Source: Craspedostauros australis (taxonomy: Eukaryota > Bacillariophyta > Bacillariophyceae > Mastogloiales > Achnanthaceae). Taken from it: a DNA stretch of 64,000 nt. The stretch spans positions 62,001 through 126,000 of the forward strand of contig JAMXDE010000057.1 in assembly GCA_026770025.1 (NCBI GenBank). Reading direction: 5' to 3'. Both the position numbers and the translations under genes were made by a program. Shown in pieces: positions 31,132 through 41,615 of this stretch. Each line of letters opens with the position of its first letter. The stretch's first letter is position 1. The notes beneath the pieces were generated by a model, which was not told the DNA's origin, did not search any database, and saw nothing but the letters and a program-made list of their open reading frames with translations.

Positions 31132-31750
31132 CTAGACTCCAAACAATAAACTCTCCAGAGGGTGGAGCGGAGTGGAGTGGAGTGGAGCAGACCACACAGC
31201 GAACAAGTGCATGGGTATTTTTATGATCTGTTGCTCTTCCAGCAAACAAATCTTCTTCAAAAGCGACGACCAATTCATGTCCTCCTCTAGCACCACGTCA
31301 TCCCGTTGCTCCAACGACTCGTCCAGCTTCTCACTCCTGGCTCGTTTCAACTTATGATCAGCGGTAGAGGCCCCCCTGACTGCTTCTCTGTTGATGTACT
31401 GGCATATCTCATTCATCAGCTCACCAGACTGCAACAATGTGGCAGTGCAGCTCTGCCTAAACTGTTCGGTCATGTTCTTTCCCACAACCTTGATACATTC
31501 ATCCTTCAACAAGAAGCAACTGCTCGCATCTGAGAATAGTAGAAGCTTGGCGCATGAATCCACATCGAGATGCTTCACGGCGAGTTGTGTCTCGAAGTAC
31601 AGCTTCAGCTTCCAGCAACCGAAGCGAGTGGCAGCAGCCAGGATGTCTTGAAAGCTCGAATTTGCTTGTGTTGTCGCCAACGAAAGATGTATCATCTGCG
31701 TGGATGAATTGCAGCATCCATCGGAAGAGTTTGTGACTGATTGTTGGCAA
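31132..31750 (-). pseudogene. BTB/POZ-domain gene remnant
   Basis: On the minus strand the first piece (31750 frame) reads LFRWMLQFIHADDTSFVGD, matching the BTB stretch before the last helices. A second piece (31695 frame) reads DILAAATRFGCWKLKLYFET, CAKLLLFSDASSCFLLKDEC and IKVVGKN, matching the BTB C-terminal helices and the start of the BACK-like region. The two pieces are in different frames close to 31690, and no N-terminal BTB start is seen upstream, so I call it broken. An intron could in principle explain the frame change, but the gap is too short. Such proteins usually act as Cullin-3 ubiquitin ligase adaptors. Confidence 0.65.
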
Positions 31751-31924
31751 TGGTCTTTGGAAGGCAGTCGGTCGAGATTGGACGAAGAAGCAACAAATTT
31801 CTGTACCAGAACGTCGTAGACTCTACGCGGTTACCAATGGTTACCAACGAGAAAATTCCGAAATCACGTCCGTACGTCGTCCGTATGAAAAGGCCGATAA
31901 AGGGTTAAAAGAGGCATCAAGATA

Positions 31925-32625
31925 TGTTAGGAATCGGGGGTACGACTTTGTCAAGATACCCATGATTGCCGCACCTCCCAAAATTATCAATCACGACTGA
32001 AATCAACTCCTGTTGATCACACCTTTGAGTCTTGTTGACCACACCCGTGACTCAAGACAAACGTGACTGATCTCAGTCTTGACAAGAAAACAAGCCTGTC
32101 CTCCTCTAACAAGAAAAACCATGACGACGCAAAAACAGGATGTCCCAACATCAAGCATGACATCGCGACGATCCAAACAACGACGTCACAGGAGAAACAT
32201 CGATGACCAGCAGGTCTGTGATCACCCCATCAGGAGAACCGAAACACGTGCCACTCACGGACTAGAACAATTCAGAAAGGGCATCAACCATGACATCAAT
32301 CATGACACCAATCGTAAAGTTTGGTGTCAGGAGATCAAGAGAGAAACGCATGACTGTGGAATCGTACCGCATGAATGTAGATGATGATATGCATGATGAG
32401 ATGCATGATGGAGATGCCTGATGAAAGGATCGATGAATACAAGCGAGAATGCATGAAGACAGCATGAAGGCAACAGTATGACATGATGTTACTGTGGATT
32501 ATACATGCTATGGCAAATGGAATTGGAAGAGCTGAAGATGATATGCTCACAGTTCTGAGAATGCAACAACAGGAATAGGTAATCAGATATAACTAATAAA
32601 GCTGGGTTACCCCGGATTTCCAACA
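31925..32625 (+). repeat. Solo Copia LTR (family A)
   Basis: About 701 bp with ends TGTTAGGAATCG and GGATTTCCAACA. Target duplication AAGAT flanks it (31919-31923 and 32626-32630). No internal element sequence is attached, so this is a solo LTR left by recombination. It shares its ends and an inner GCCGCACCTCCCA block with the LTRs at 38466 and 51739. Confidence 0.8.
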
Positions 32626-33232
32626 AAGATGAACAGGAAGCGGAGACCGTTTGCAGACAATGAACACATCAACAGATATCTCTCACTCTCCTCTTTCCAA
32701 TGATGTGAAGATGTCGGTCAACGGTCATCAACTCATCGAATGGCAGCTTGTGCCGTCGGCGATATGCCAATGGTTACCAAAAAGTGCCAAAAAAAGGAAA
32801 TTAGCCAGGAGACACTAGGATGAAGCAATCACAACGCTGTTCCTAGTTGCGATCCCGATTTACTTTACAGTAGTATTAGTACAGTGCTTGGAACCATTCA
32901 TTTTGGCAGCTTGTGCTGTGTTTTTTGTTGTTGCGGACTGCATGGACGCCAATCATTCCTCCGGAGGGATGATCCGCATCATCAGCAACGACAGCTCCAC
33001 CTGCCTCAGCATCCACAGAAACCACACACAGCAACGACGTCACTGGAACATCCAGACCAAGCAGCCAACTAACCAAAGCCCAAGGGAAAATCACAATCTC
33101 ATCATCGCATTGAGGTTGTCTTCGCCTCGGCCTATTAATTCTGAGCTTCCATTGGCAGCAGCTGTGGGCCTACAAAGATCTGTGTTGACCCAAGTAATGA
33201 CACACTCGCCTGACTCTGTGTACTCGTAGTCT
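32626..33232. other. Intergenic stretch
   Basis: No recognised gene. It lies downstream of the cytochrome P450 gene. Confidence 0.35.
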
Positions 33233-34966
33233 CTATGCTCCGATCTTCCTCGGAATCAACTGCGCACCAATCGGTTGCAATGTCAACGAGAATTGCAGAT
33301 GCCCTTCGTTCTCAATTTCAAAATCATACTTGGACAGCAAGGTTGCAAGGACTGTCTCCATCTCCACCTTGGCCATGTACTTGCCCAAGCAGCCACGAGG
33401 TCCATTGGCAAAGGAGGAAAGCTGTGTGGGCACCGTAGTTGATTTGTTCTTTTTGTTGTTGTTGGAATCCCATCGAGATGGAATGTACTCGTCGGGATCC
33501 TCAAAGTACTTGGGATTGCGGAAGGAGGGAAAGAAGGGAAGGAGAGCGATGGAACCCTTGCGTAGGAAAAATGTGCGTTGCTTGATCGGACGGCTGACGT
33601 TGTTGCCCGTGCTGCTGTCGTTGCTGCTCTTGTCCTTGTCGGTGTCTTCGCCGATCGTGTACATCCAATCCTTCCCGATCCATCTGGGGACACCCATCGC
33701 GATGACAGGCGAAAGTCGCATGCCTTCCTGGATCATCCATTGCAGTTCGTCGATCGAATGCAGCTGTCTCAGTTTGCTCTTGTCTGTCGATTGTGGCGAC
33801 GGCGACGGCGATGTGGTGTTGGCCACAATCTGCTTCGCTTTGTCGCGGAAGGTCTGTAACTCCTTGGGGTTGCTGCGTGTGGTGTGCATGAGCGTGTGAG
33901 AGATCGAGTATGCAGTGGTATCGTGTGCAGCAATCAACAATAGAGTAATGTCCGCTGCCCGTCCCAGATCATCGGCATACGTCGCATTTTCCATTATACG
34001 TCGAATGATGGTGTCCTTGGGCACATTGACTTTTGTTGCTGTCGATACTGATCTGTGCGAGGATGACAATCCGCCGATGCTATTCATCTCGTCGTAGTAC
34101 GCCTTGTGCTTGGCGCGATAGTTATCGATCAAGCGCAATGAAAACTGTTGCAAATACTTGCTCGATCGCTTGGCTTTCCAGACCGCGGGGAACAACCATG
34201 GCATGAACTGATGGAATTGGTCCATGAAGATGAACTCCGTTGCCGCGATCTGCAGATGATGCTTGAAGAGCTTGAGATCTTCATCGTCGATGATGTGGTC
34301 CTCATCATCGAGAACAGATTCACAAACAATGCGCAGGGTGAGGTATATCATTTCCTCGCCGATGTTGAAGGCTTTGCCGTCTTCAGCACAGGGTTCCAGC
34401 ACATCGTCAATCCATTGATTCAACTGCGTTTGGCAGATGGATTGGATGCGATCCAGATGCGATTGCGAGAAGCATCCTGCGACGGCCTTGCGCCGGTTCT
34501 TCCATTCCGTAGATTCGGTCGAGAACATGGACTTCTGGCCATGGCAGAGTTGATCGAAATCGCGGTAGCCGGGCGCCTTGAGCGTGGTGGGATCGATCAT
34601 GACATCGAGCGCGAAGTTGGCATCCCCAATGACAGTGAGGTCGTAGGTCAGCCTGTGGTATGCGAGCGGGGCAAACATGGGGAGCGGCATGCGCATGACC
34701 CATGGCGTATCTGCCGCTGCCTTTTCATCATCAGATGAGCGCCCCAGCTTCTGGAAGATCTCGTAGAGGAAATGTGGCCCATCCAGGCCGGAGATCCCGG
34801 CCACTGCCTCAATCAAACTCACGTCGGGTGCGAGCGGTGCAAGGTGGGCATCCCGTGGCTCGCTGTACACGAATTGTTTCAGCAGCTTGTTGAGGATCAG
34901 CGCAGCCAGCGCCGTCGCACCAACCAAGCCCGAGAGCTGCAGTGTTGCGATCAGCAATGGTATCAT
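33233..34966 (-). CDS. Cytochrome P450 monooxygenase
   Basis: A 577-residue intronless frame starting with an N-terminal membrane anchor (LSGLVGATALAALILNKLL). The I-helix oxygen-binding motif reads IAAHDTTA around residue 348. The K-helix ExxR is EGMR (QEGMRLSPVIAMGVPRW), and the PxRW motif is PSRWDSN. The heme-binding loop is FANGPRGCLGKYMAKVE with the ligand Cys near residue 526, a full match to FxxGxRxCxG. It will insert one oxygen atom into an organic substrate using electrons from a reductase, probably at the ER face. The substrate and CYP family cannot be named from sequence alone. A Lys/Asp/Ser/Asn-rich insert of about 30 residues precedes the KQRTFFLRKGS segment. Confidence 0.92.
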   Translation of the reverse strand: MIPLLIATLQLSGLVGATALAALILNKLLKQFVYSEPRDAHLAPLAPDVSLIEAVAGISGLDGPHFLYEIFQKLGRSSDDEKAAADTPWVMRMPLPMFAPLAYHRLTYDLTVIGDANFALDVMIDPTTLKAPGYRDFDQLCHGQKSMFSTESTEWKNRRKAVAGCFSQSHLDRIQSICQTQLNQWIDDVLEPCAEDGKAFNIGEEMIYLTLRIVCESVLDDEDHIIDDEDLKLFKHHLQIAATEFIFMDQFHQFMPWLFPAVWKAKRSSKYLQQFSLRLIDNYRAKHKAYYDEMNSIGGLSSSHRSVSTATKVNVPKDTIIRRIMENATYADDLGRAADITLLLIAAHDTTAYSISHTLMHTTRSNPKELQTFRDKAKQIVANTTSPSPSPQSTDKSKLRQLHSIDELQWMIQEGMRLSPVIAMGVPRWIGKDWMYTIGEDTDKDKSSNDSSTGNNVSRPIKQRTFFLRKGSIALLPFFPSFRNPKYFEDPDEYIPSRWDSNNNKKNKSTTVPTQLSSFANGPRGCLGKYMAKVEMETVLATLLSKYDFEIENEGHLQFSLTLQPIGAQLIPRKIGA

Positions 34967-37205
34967 GGTTAATGCGTAGACGATGGTATTTGATATCCCT
35001 AATGAGTTGGCCTACGTGGTGGGTATGAGGAAAAAGTGGGTCTGTGCGTTCTGAGGCATGGGCCCTTTTCTCATCGCACTCCGAATTCATCGAAACGCAT
35101 GTGTGCGGGCCAAAGTCACGGGAGGGGATGCGAACCCCTCCGAGATTTGAGTTTCCTTCCTCGTTTTTCTTTCCCTTCTCTGCTTTTTGTTCATCTCCAA
35201 TTGTTTCCTGTGCTTCTTCAATCGAGCTTCATCCTTCTTGGTCTCCCAAGTTCGATTTCGTTTTTGTGTGTCACGATTGTCAGCGTGGACAGCCTGACAG
35301 ACGGTCTGGAACATGTTTTGCCCATCTCGCATTGCGATCAGGTTGTTTTACTGCATTTGCATGATCGACTTTCGGATTGGTACTTGCCTTGAAGTCTTTG
35401 TTGGGTGCCCCTTGTGATACCCCTTGCTGTACATTGGTGCAGAGTAGGTTGTATGTGTAATAGTTGCGCATGCGTGTTTGCAGCTGGCCGGGTCAAGAAG
35501 AGAAGCACCAGAATGGGCAACAATAATTAGGAACGACAACTGTAGCGGCAGGATGTGGCCTCTTTGGAGGGAACAGCTACACCCCATCGCAATTGTACAT
35601 CGCCCCATCTGCCGTTGCTTTCTGTTATCCTAATCTTGGTGGGCAAGGATAGCAAAACAGAACCAGGAACATGACTAGTGACATCAACAGATGCCAACAT
35701 GTGAGCCTAAATGCCTGCTTTGTATGTCGAGATGTACATGTGAGTATATGTCAAGATGTACGTGTATATGTGCATCGTTCACCCGCTATTCTCTCATACG
35801 CACTTGGACGGTATAACTAGACTCGTGTTGATAGTATGTTGTGATTCGTCAGAATTACAACGGAAATGGAACACACGAAAAGGGGCAAGATTTCTGGAGG
35901 AAATTTGCAAATAACGATTTCTGAGAGAATTGGAAGATCGTCCATCCATCCATCAATGGTACCAAGAGAATCTCGAGGTACTTCCCAACTAAACCTCAGA
36001 TGACGATATCATCTGACAGACTCCTGCATCACCAATGGAACGTGACATCTGGAGAGCAGAAGGACGCCTACTGACGTCGACAGGATGTCATCATGTCACC
36101 ATGTCGACATCTGTCTCCAAGTCAGAGCAGGAGGCAAAGATCCAATGACCAAAGGGCATCAAGATCATGGATACAGAAGGCGAACTTCAAATGGTAAGTA
36201 CTCATGGAGTAGGAACCAGTACTGAACGAACGGAGTATCGAATGCGGAGTACGCATCGAACACAGAATGTCGTGTAGCACGAACACACGATGTTGAGAGA
36301 GAGAGAAAGAGAGAGAATACAGAGAGGAGCGAGAGAGCATCTCACGTACCGACTCATAGTCGGAGACTGAATCTACAAAACAGATTGAAGCACCGAGAGC
36401 ATTGGGCAAGACAACTGGTGTACACCGAGAGGATCGGAGTGCCAACGTAATGAAATAGCAAACAGAACCAACTATCAACCAATACCATCTTCCATGATCG
36501 TAGGCTTCCTATCAACATCTAGATCGAAATTAGGTACCCATCTCCCATGACTGAAACGTGATTCATTATTTTTGATTCGACTCGATTTGAGAGTATAGTC
36601 GAGTGAGTCTTGATACACGATTGATATTCAGTCACTACTGTCATCGAACATGACGTAGGCACTGACATCATCGTATGACGTCAGAGGATCGGTCATTGTG
36701 ATCCTCGGAATCGAGATTATATTTTAGTCATGGTATGCTGACCTGTCTAGCCTAGCCGAGTGCATCATCGAGCACGTGGCAGCAACATTTAGGATCCAGA
36801 ACAACATCGTCAGGGGTGATGCATGCACCCCGCCGACGTAGACGGATCAATCCATATGTGATCAAACAGAGATCAAGACCAGACAAGATCAGACAGAGAT
36901 GAAGAAAGACCCAAAGGCGAGAATAACACGGAGTATCGTGTAGATCAACATGCCATCTTGGGCAATGTTTTAGGAAAGACTGCGAGAGAAACCACGAGGT
37001 AATCAAGCAGCACGTTAGCAACCGTGCAATAGGCACCATCATTAGAAATAGGAGATCATCATCTCATAAACCACACTCAATCATCAATTGACACACTAAC
37101 TTAGCAACAACCAAATACACCAAACATCTCCAACTTCACCTATTGGATTGATCACCCAGGCGGTGTAGTAAGTGCAGTGTTTGGTGCTCCCCTCTTGTCC
37201 TGTGT
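34967..37205. other. Long stretch without a recognised gene
   Basis: No frame here shows a family motif. It has GA-rich runs (36296-36340) and a T-arm-like sequence at about 35115-35140 that I rejected as a tRNA. It may hold old LTR or transposon sequence belonging to the Copia remnant that follows, but I cannot show it. Confidence 0.4.
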
Positions 37206-39385
37206 GTAATTGCTGATTATCACTTCCAATCACGGAACTTGCCAACACCTGTCATCCACGATGTCACGCACCGTGTGATGATGGTGATCATGCTACTGCA
37301 GAAGATGGACTGCGCACTCGTGGACGTCGTCACGGCATTCTTGTACGGCGATCTCGAAGAAGAGGTGTACATGAACTGTCCAAGCGGAATGGACAGCACA
37401 CCAGATGAAGCGCTGCTGCTACACAAGCCAATCTACAGGCTGGTCCAGAGCGCACGCCAATGGTACAAGATGCTCGTATCAACACTGAAGGGAATGCGAT
37501 TCGATCAGAGCGCGGCAGATCCGTGCCTTTTCCATCGCAAGACAAAGAATGGAACAGTCATCGTGGCGATCTACGTTGACGACTGCTTCTGTTGCGGACA
37601 CCAGAAGGCACTCGAGCAATTCATCAACGACATCCAGAAGAGCAAGTTCAAGGTCACCATCGAGAAGGGTTTGGGTGACTACCTCAGCTGCAACATCCAG
37701 CTCAACGCAGACAAGACGACAGCCGTCCTACGCCAGCCACATCTGATCCGAAACCTGATCACCGAGTTTGTTGCAGAGGTGGAGAAGATGCAGTGCTACG
37801 CGACCCCAGGAACACCGAGCCAGAGCATCATCCGCCCATCCGAAGAGAACGGATTGCAGAAGGTCGATGCAGCAGAGCATGCTGACTATCGCAAGGGAGT
37901 GGGAATGCTCCTTTTCCTGATCAAGCATTCGTGTCCCGACATCGTCAATCCTGTCAGAGAGCTGACAAAGGTACTCGACGGACCAACCGAGGCTGCAACC
38001 AAGGAGATGCACCGTATCATTAAATACGTCATCGACACGAAGCACTACGGTCTGAAGATTCATCCCGTCATGGCAGACAGCAGCGCATGGAACATGGAGA
38101 TGTTCTGCGACAGTGAATACGCCAGAGACAAGGACACTCGCATCAGTGTCGGCGGATTCATTCTCTACCTCTGTCAAGTCTCTGTCCTCTGGCGATCCAA
38201 GGCGCAGAAGGCAGTGACGCTCAGTTCATCAGAGGCAGAGTACATCGTGCTATCCGAAGCGGCGAAGGAGATCTTCTTTGTGATGCCACTCCTGGAGAGT
38301 GTGGGAGTGCCAGTGAAGACTCCAATCACCGTGAGAGTTGACAATGTTGGAGCCATCTTCATCGCAAAGAATCCTTCAACATCGCAACGCTCTCGCCATA
38401 TTGACGTACACCATCATTACCTCCGCAACATGGTGAATGACAAGCTCATCGAAATCATCTTCGTCTGTCAGGAATCGAGGGTACGACTATGTCGTGTTAT
38501 CCTAGATTGCCGCACCTCCCATAATACCAAAAATAGACTGACCAATCTATCAAAGTCGGACACACTCCCAAGTCGATTGTAGACCTTCCTCCTCTGTGTG
38601 TCAAGAGTATGACGGACGACGGACAGACTAATGATGTGACATGTTTTGAGGAGACTGACAAACTGACATGGCGAACGATGGATGTGAAAGGGAGACTGGA
38701 ACACCAAAGTGTTCCAAGCATGAGAGTTGACCGGTTAACCTGAAACATCTATGCGAATACGCTAACACAGTTGAGTCGCTCGGAACCCAGAACATAATTA
38801 CGTGACTGACAGAGAACCAGCAAAGGAGAACAAAGCACGGACTGGAACAACATCGAAGAACTGGACTAATCATGCCAGAACTCCATGTTCTGACCAAGTG
38901 TGACCACCAGTGAACATGTGAGAAGAGTGAGTGAACAACACGGAAGAGTGTACTGAATGAGTGATGGATGCCTGATGAGAAGAGAGTGAATCAAGCATCA
39001 GCATGCATGCACCTCAGGAGTATAGACCGATATCTCAGCAGACGAGCATGGTGAAATGCACTTGTCATGAGCAATGAAATGGGCATGACAGAGAGAGATT
39101 GTAATGATGATTGTGAGGGGCAACTACAGGAGGCCATCAACATCATCATGGGCAAACGAGTCGACGATTTGAGAAATGAATGTGTTGTTCTCACAGTTCT
39201 AAAACGGTACAGTTTAATAAGCATTAGACTATATCTATACCCCGGATTTCCAACATTCGTCAAGTCAGAGAACAATCAGAGTGATGGCTTCACAAAGAAC
39301 ATCAAGTCAGAGCTACAGCGCGAGCACAAGAAGTCATACCTACACACTGGCGACAGCAGCAAGTGACTGACGCCTACAGGAAGGG
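37206..39385 (+). mobile_element. Broken Copia remnant (RT and RNase H) interrupted by a solo LTR
   Basis: The remnant begins inside the RT domain (PVIHDVTHRVMMVIMLL), carries the catalytic box VIVAIYVDDCFCCG, a connection region, and the RNase H part with TLSSSEAEYIVLSEA. At 38465 it is cut by the solo LTR of family A; RNase H tail sequence resumes after 39261 (NNQSDGFTKNIKSEL) and ends at about 39366. A purine run and a TGTCGGAATG start at 39386 may mark its own 3' LTR. The 5' half (gag, protease, integrase) is missing. It is broken, with at least two large losses or interruptions. Confidence 0.85.
38466..39255 (+). repeat. Solo Copia LTR (family A) nested in the Copia remnant
   Basis: About 790 bp, ends TGTCAGGAATCG and GGATTTCCAACA, flanked by the duplication TTCGTC (38460-38465 and 39256-39261). 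Confidence 0.88.
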
Positions 39386-41327
39386 TGTCGGAATGTGTGT
39401 ACTCGGATGTGTATGCATCAGTCACACTTGCGTGCCATCAAGAATATTTGGTGGCGGAATCACGACCCAAAACTCATGACGTCACATGATACCACCACGA
39501 TACTACGATACTACAATGTCAGGATACCGCGATACCAGCTGGTACCACAGTATCCACCACATGTGACGTCACCTCAAGGCCTTACCTACTAGGTCTACAG
39601 AAATGAAATATGTTTTATACATTCCATCAGATTCGATCAATCACCAGATTCAACAAAACCCGAGAACGGAACAACGACGAAACAACGAGAGAGAACAACA
39701 TCAACAACAACCAAGACAACATCAACGAGCAACAAGGAGAGCAACAAGGAGAGCAATGTGCATGGAGGTGCAAGAGGATTGCACCAAGTAACAACAGTGA
39801 GGAAGAGATGGATCAAGAGAGCATTTTGATCATCTCATTCCGCACGCACGCTCATCAACAATCGATAACAGTATCAGTAACAGTAACAGAAACAATTACA
39901 GCCAAAGAGTGTGACTACTACCGATTCTCCGTGCGCGGAGCCTTCCAACAACCCAATGAGGACCTGATGCTCCTGGTAAGTTGCTCAGTTTGCGAGCTAT
40001 GCCTTGAGGCTTTGGTCTCTGAGAGAACGTGCGAGCGGTTGGCAGAGGAAGTTGCTCAGAGGAGTTGGTGGACTTGATGTAACTGATCGCAGCTACCAGT
40101 TGGATTTCCATGTAACGTTGTGACATGATCCGGAAGGAAAGCCTAGCCGACTGCCAGTTTGGATGAAACTGAGGATGCAGTTGGCGAGGGATGACTGTCT
40201 GGGAAGATTGTAGTAGGTGACAATGAGTAGATTAGTGGTGTTGTGCTGATCTTGAGTTATGCTATTGTTATTTTTGAATAGTCTGCATTGTGAGTTAATC
40301 AGATTGAGATGTAAGATGAAGAAACGATGTCCAGTTGCATAGTGCGGCTCTGCACCGACCATCAGAGGTTCAGTGCTGAGGACGGACGATCTCTTTCTCT
40401 CTCTCTCTCTCTCTCGACTATCTGTGGTAGTTGTTCTATGTTCGAGTACAAAGTCTTGACATCTTGATTGAAGTCATGGTTGAGAACGCAGGTTGTCAAG
40501 CTACAGGAATTGCAGTTGTATTCCCTGCTCATGTTGAAGCAGGGAGGATCTCCTTGTTGTTGTGGTGTAGAGTTGTTAGCCAGCATGGCTGACAATGGAA
40601 CCAATATTAGCTGCAACACAAGGGTTCAGAGGAGCATATGATTCCCGGAGTACATTGACCTCGGTGACTCAATTGAGTTTTGAGTCAGCAGTGGTTCATG
40701 AGTGAGAGTGGGGGAAGGAGGGAAAAGAGAAGTTTTCCGTGTTTGTAGGCGGAAGGTTTCGCGCCAGAATTTACGCGCCAAAAACAATTTCATGGTGTGA
40801 CATGGGATACACTGTGGAAAGTAGTCTGTTCTTTAGATGAACTTCAACTCAAGGCAATGAAAATTACACCTCTCACTGAAAGCGCATAACACCCTGGGGA
40901 TGCAGAACGTGCACGGTGACTTGCATGAACATGGTCATTTTGGGCATGACCTTGCATCCACTGGACACCATCAAGTGAAGATGGGCACGGAGACCGAGTC
41001 CTGTTCGCAACAGACATCACCAAAAACACTTCCACGACCTCAAACATTCATTGTCACCGGGTCGTGTCACGACCCCAAACATTCATTGCCACCGGGTCAT
41101 GTTTGTGGAGGATCTCGCGACGTCTGCTGCGACAGCGGGGCTGAAGTATTCTCCTGTCGTTCACCAAACTCTGAGCAATAATGGCGAGGGCGAAACCAAA
41201 TTAGCGCCACAATATCCGGTGCCTGACTGTGACTTCGCTGTTGTTGCCACCTCCACGAAGTTGAAAGTTGTCCGAAGTTGTTGGATCCAAACTCATGCTC
41301 AACATCCACAAGAAGGAAGAGCACGCA
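39386..41327. other. Stretch with possible LTR start and no recognised gene
   Basis: A possible 3' LTR begins at 39386, but I could not set its end. The rest holds a (CT)n run at 40389-40416, a 33-35 bp tandem duplication at about 41037-41104, and no frame with a family motif. Confidence 0.35.
41037..41104. repeat. Tandem duplication of about 35 bp with internal hairpin
   Basis: The unit 'caaacattcattgycaccgg' plus 'gtc(g/a)tgt' occurs twice in a row. Between the copies lies a perfect inverted repeat GGGTCGTG-T-CACGACCC (about 41059-41077). Confidence 0.6.
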
Positions 41328-41329
41328 AA

Positions 41330-41457
41330 CAACGCAAACAACGCAAACAACGCAAACAACGCAAACAACGCAAACAACGCAAACAACGCAAACAACGCAA
41401 ACAACGCAGAACATGATCAACATAACATGATCAACATAACATGATCAACATAACATG
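41330..41457. repeat. Nonamer array followed by a 14-mer array
   Basis: About eight copies of CGCAAACAA (41333-41405), then three copies of CATGATCAACATAA (about 41413-41454). They lie 160-290 bp upstream of the start of the Cys-repeat gene. Confidence 0.8.
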
Positions 41458-41615
41458 AGGAGAGTTCCACCCTTCGAGGGACTCCTTGCCATCACCCACA
41501 AAATCGAGAACAGACCAACTCAATTCAACCCAAATTGACTCAAGGCCAAAGCGCACACACAACAAGTAACAACAAGCAGAAACAACAACAACAACAACAA
41601 CAACAACACGTAACC

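Noticed and set aside
35110-35140. Possible tRNA on the minus strand (GGGGTTCGCATCCCC T-arm-like stem)
   Set aside because: No matching acceptor stem, D-arm or anticodon arm could be found in the 90 bases upstream.
40745-40790. E2F-like TTTCGCGCC sites
   Set aside because: Two short matches more than 800 bp from any gene start; likely chance.
41330-41405. CRISPR-like array
   Set aside because: Units are head to tail with no spacers, and the genome is eukaryotic; it is a minisatellite.
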